Assembly (NCBI GenBank): GCA_015660615.1 | Contig: DQKQ01000050.1 | Location: 1-10,663, forward strand | Source: Flavobacteriales bacterium | GTDB taxonomy: Bacteria > Bacteroidota > Bacteroidia > Flavobacteriales_D > Sanyastnellaceae | Direction of reading: 5' to 3' | DNA length: 10,663 nt | Part shown: positions 8,462 through 10,663 of the stretch, one piece after another | How positions within the stretch are numbered: position 1 is the first letter of the stretch | Layout of the letters: the number at the start of each line of letters is the position of its first letter | The notes under the pieces: model-generated | Told to the model about the DNA's origin: nothing | Database searches by the model: none | What the model saw: only the letters and a program-made list of their open reading frames with translations | Program-made: the position numbers and the translations under genes

Positions 8462-8499
8462 TAGTTTCATAATAAAATTGTGTGTACCTTTTGCATACA

Positions 8500-9222
8500 A
8501 TGATTCTCACTCAGAAATTAGAAGATTATACCCAAGAACAACATTCAACTTGGAATTTTCTATACGATAGACAGAAAGCACATCTTCAGGGTAAAGCCAG
8601 CCGACTTTATCTAGATACGCTTGATGCAATGTCGGATACTTTGACAAGAACATCTATTCCTATGGTAGAGGATATGGCCCTGCAATTGAAGGAAACTACG
8701 GGATGGTCTATTGAGATAGTTCCTGGCTTAATACCACCTTCTGATTTCTTTAAACTGTTGTCGAAAAAAAAATTCTGTACATCTACTTGGGTGCGTCGTA
8801 GAGATCAAGTTGATTATATAGAAGAGCCAGATATGTTTCACGACACTTTCGGTCATATCCCGCCTTTGATGAACGCAGATTTCGCAAGTTTTATGCACAG
8901 GTTTGGAGAGGTTGGAACGGCTATCGCTAATGACGGACGAGATTTCCAAGTAACCCAACTTCAGAGGTTATATTGGTTCTTTGTTGAATTTGGATTTATT
9001 AGAGAGGATGGTGAAGCAAAACTCTTCGGTGCGGGGATAATGTCTTCATATGGAGAAACTAGTCACGCTTGGGCATTGCGTAATAAATTAAAAGTTTTCA
9101 ATCTCGAAGAAGTAATGTCAACACCTTTTAGGGCTGATGTTATTCAACACGAATACTACATTTTAGAGAGCATTCCAGAACTTGAAAGGAACCTTAATAA
9201 CTGGTTCGAAAGAACATATTAA
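8500..9222 (+). CDS. phhA: Aromatic amino acid hydroxylase, probably phenylalanine 4-monooxygenase
   Basis: From the ATG at 8500 the protein has 240 residues and consists of the catalytic domain alone, without the N-terminal ACT regulatory domain of animal enzymes; bacterial members are also of this short type. It is a cytosolic, non-haem iron, tetrahydropterin-dependent enzyme that converts phenylalanine to tyrosine with O2. The iron site is visible: EPDMFHDTFGHIPPL gives H114 and H119, and YWFFVEFGFI gives E163. SSYGETSHAW (about 187-196) is another family signature. Residue 115 is Asp where many members have Glu beside the first histidine. A GTG at 8482 would add six residues (MYLLHT), but the ATG is the more usual start and begins just before the natural family N-terminus. 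Tryptophan as substrate cannot be excluded from sequence. No pterin carbinolamine dehydratase gene is in the window. The gene follows the phospholipase-D-like gene by 38 bp and precedes the esterase gene by 9 bp. An A9 run at 8764-8772 encodes K89-K91. Confidence 0.92.
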   Translation: MILTQKLEDYTQEQHSTWNFLYDRQKAHLQGKASRLYLDTLDAMSDTLTRTSIPMVEDMALQLKETTGWSIEIVPGLIPPSDFFKLLSKKKFCTSTWVRRRDQVDYIEEPDMFHDTFGHIPPLMNADFASFMHRFGEVGTAIANDGRDFQVTQLQRLYWFFVEFGFIREDGEAKLFGAGIMSSYGETSHAWALRNKLKVFNLEEVMSTPFRADVIQHEYYILESIPELERNLNNWFERTY

Positions 9223-9231
9223 ACGAGTCAT

Positions 9232-10428
9232 ATGAGAATATTTTTCTTCGTTATTCTAACAGCTTTGTTTTCAATTAATCTACCTGCCCAAACAGGTGCA
9301 GGTTGTGATGGAGCCAGATATAGATACAGAGTTTTTGATGACATATCAGTCAATTATGACATCCCTTATGGCAGTAATATCTCAGCAGATGGGAGTAGTA
9401 TTTCATTGGTAATGGATATTTATCAGCCTGTAGGTGATGTGGTAAATAACAGGCCAGTTGTTCTAGTAGCTCATGGTGGTTTTTTTCTAGCAGGTTCTAA
9501 CGATGGGTCAGATGTTGTGCCTCTTTGTGAGGACTTGGCAAGGATGGGATATGTTGTGGCATCAATAAGTTATAGATTGGGAATAGATAATTTTTTTGAT
9601 CTTGAATCTTCGCTACAAGAAGCTGTTATGAGAGGTGTTCAAGATGCAAAAGCTGCGGTAAGATATTTCCGTAAATCCTATGAAATAGACGGCAATACTT
9701 GGGGTATAGATCCTGAAAGAATTGTATTGGGAGGTTCTTCTGCTGGTGGTTTTATCGCTCTGCATGCTGCTTATGTAGATGATTTAGCAGAAATTCCTTC
9801 GACGTTAGATTTTAATTCTAACGGTTTGTCTGGTGGTATAGAAGGGGATTCAGGCTCTCCGGGTTATTCCTCAGAACTACTCTCAATATTTAATATCTCT
9901 GGTGCAATAGGAGATGATGCATGGATTTCAGCAGGAAACACGCCAGTTGTAAGCACTCATGGAACAAATGATGGAACAGTGCCCTTTGGAACGGGTTACG
10001 TTCAATTACTTGGTATCAATGTCTCTATAGTAGATGGCAGCGAGATTCTTCACAATAGAACAGATTTGTTAGGAATTGATAATTGTTTCCACGAATTCCC
10101 CGGTGCTGATCATACTCCGCATTCATTTTCCACTCAATATTACGATACAACCAGAGCAGTTACAGTAGGTTTTACGAGTAGACAAGTGTGTCCTTTATAC
10201 CCTCCTATTTGTGGATGGTATGATGTGGATTCCCCTCCTCCAATTTTAAATACTTGCCCAGCTGATATAGTTGCTGACGGAGTAATTACTGTAGCGGATA
10301 TATTAGAAATTTTAGGTCAATTTGGTTGTGAGATTAACTGCTTTGCTGATGTTGATGAAGACGGAGCGGTAACCGTTTCTGATGTGCTATTGGTTCTGGC
10401 CGTGTTTGGGGAACCTTGTCCCAATTAA
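9232..10428 (+). CDS. Exported alpha/beta-hydrolase esterase with dockerin-like Ca2+-binding C-terminal tail
   Basis: The protein has 398 residues. Residues 1-19 are a signal peptide (FFFVILTALFSINLPA, cleavage before Q20). Residues about 35-310 are an alpha/beta-hydrolase of the carboxylesterase/BD-FAE type: the oxyanion-hole motif AHGGFF has HGG at 81-83, the nucleophile elbow GGSSAGG places the catalytic serine at S170, the acid is probably D247 (HGTNDGTVPF), and the base is probably H294 (GADHTPH). The family hydrolyses ester bonds, including acetyl or feruloyl groups on plant or algal glycans; the substrate here is unknown. The last 60 residues hold two dockerin/EF-hand-like repeats: a degenerate one at 345-356 (D345, V347, D349, D356) and a complete one at 373-384 (D373, D375, D377, D384), each followed by a hydrophobic helix and FG. 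Cysteines 327, 342, 366, 370 and 396 may pair in disulfides, consistent with export. No T9SS sorting domain is present, unlike the two other complete secreted proteins here. The start lies 9 bp after the hydroxylase stop, implying co-transcription. Confidence 0.88.
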   Translation: MRIFFFVILTALFSINLPAQTGAGCDGARYRYRVFDDISVNYDIPYGSNISADGSSISLVMDIYQPVGDVVNNRPVVLVAHGGFFLAGSNDGSDVVPLCEDLARMGYVVASISYRLGIDNFFDLESSLQEAVMRGVQDAKAAVRYFRKSYEIDGNTWGIDPERIVLGGSSAGGFIALHAAYVDDLAEIPSTLDFNSNGLSGGIEGDSGSPGYSSELLSIFNISGAIGDDAWISAGNTPVVSTHGTNDGTVPFGTGYVQLLGINVSIVDGSEILHNRTDLLGIDNCFHEFPGADHTPHSFSTQYYDTTRAVTVGFTSRQVCPLYPPICGWYDVDSPPPILNTCPADIVADGVITVADILEILGQFGCEINCFADVDEDGAVTVSDVLLVLAVFGEPCPN

Positions 10429-10441
10429 CCTTGTCCAAGCT
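10412..10441 (+). repeat. Short 15-bp tandem duplication across the esterase stop codon
   Basis: AACCTTGTCC occurs at 10412-10421 and again at 10427-10436, a period of 15 bp; the five bases after each copy differ in part. The esterase stop codon TAA (10426-10428) overlaps the join between the copies. The pattern suggests a small slippage duplication at the gene end. It has no obvious regulatory role and forms no hairpin that would act as a terminator. Confidence 0.55.
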
Positions 10442-10446
10442 AAAAG

Positions 10447-10663
10447 ATGAATTTCGAGATATGTGTAAGTACGCCTGTTGATGTAGCTATAGCATTAGAA
10501 GCAGGTGCGGATAGAGTTGAGCTTTGTGGACACTGGGAGTGCGGTGGACTTACCCCTACCACAGCTTCTGTAAGAGCTAGTGCAAGCATAGGTATCCCTG
10601 TTAGGGCATTGATAAGACCTAGAGCAGGTAATTTTGTCTACAATGCTTCTGAAAAGGAATTAA
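10447..10663 (+). CDS. cutC: CutC family protein, N-terminal part
   Basis: The frame is open from the ATG at 10447 to the right edge (72 codons plus one base). The TAA in the last three bases is out of frame, so the gene simply continues. The N-terminus matches CutC closely: EICVSTPVDVAIALEAGADR, then VELCGHWECGGLTPT, and IPVRALIRPRAGNFVYN, which is the family pattern of EICV...A..AGADR.ELC....GG.TPS followed by IPV..MIRPR.G.F.Y. CutC (PF03932) is a cytosolic TIM-barrel protein first linked to copper tolerance in E. coli; that role has since been questioned and its biochemical function is unsettled. About two thirds of a usual ~240-residue protein is missing here. It starts 18 bp after the esterase stop and is probably in the same transcript; no Shine-Dalgarno sequence is seen, only AAAAG before the ATG. 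Confidence 0.92.
   Translation, partial: MNFEICVSTPVDVAIALEAGADRVELCGHWECGGLTPTTASVRASASIGIPVRALIRPRAGNFVYNASEKEL

Noticed and set aside
8485..8493. TACCTTTTG as a promoter -7 element giving a nearly leaderless hydroxylase mRNA
   Set aside because: It has one extra base compared with TAnnTTTG and no TTG at a proper -33 distance (only TTTC at 8465-8468, spacer 16).
8482..8499. GTG start extending the hydroxylase by six residues
   Set aside because: The ATG at 8500 is more usual and the added residues MYLLHT match no family feature.
10661..10663. TAA at the right edge as a stop codon for cutC
   Set aside because: It is out of frame; the last full codon is 10660-10662 (TTA, Leu).

Overview
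The window looks like a piece of a Bacteroidota chromosome, probably a free-living, likely marine member of the Flavobacteriia or a close relative. The reasons are two visible C-terminal type IX secretion (T9SS) type A sorting domains (FPNP...GVY motifs), a TonB-dependent receptor with an N-terminal carboxypeptidase-regulatory-like domain, start codons without Shine-Dalgarno sequences, a TAnnTTTG promoter element, and AT-leaning coding sequence. I see no RNA genes, insertion sequences, CRISPR arrays or integration signs. This identification is inference from gene content.

Layout. Positions 1-2305 (minus strand) hold the first 768 codons of a large exported beta-propeller protein with nine Asp-boxes (sortilin/VPS10-like or BNR type); its C-terminus lies outside the window. 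A 51-bp divergent intergenic region (2306-2356) with a good Bacteroidota promoter follows. Everything after it is on the plus strand with gaps of only 9-38 bp: a lamin-tail-domain protein with T9SS tail (2357-3298), a TonB-dependent receptor (3335-6238), an OB-fold/fibronectin-III/phospholipase-D-superfamily protein with T9SS tail (6263-8461), an aromatic amino acid hydroxylase (8500-9222), an exported alpha/beta-hydrolase esterase with a dockerin-like Ca2+-binding tail (9232-10428), and the first 72 codons of cutC (10447 to the right edge).

How they may work together. The most interesting unit is 2357-8461. Lamin-tail and OB-fold domains are known as accessory modules of large extracellular nucleases (for example the LTD-OB-EEP nuclease ExeM of Shewanella). 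Here the same modules are split over two secreted proteins flanking an outer-membrane TonB-dependent receptor, and a two-HKD phospholipase-D-type catalytic domain stands where the EEP nuclease domain would be. A reasonable hypothesis is a surface system that binds and cleaves extracellular nucleic acid (or another phosphodiester) and imports products. No substrate can be read from the sequence. The hydroxylase and cutC are cytosolic housekeeping-type genes that may merely share transcription.
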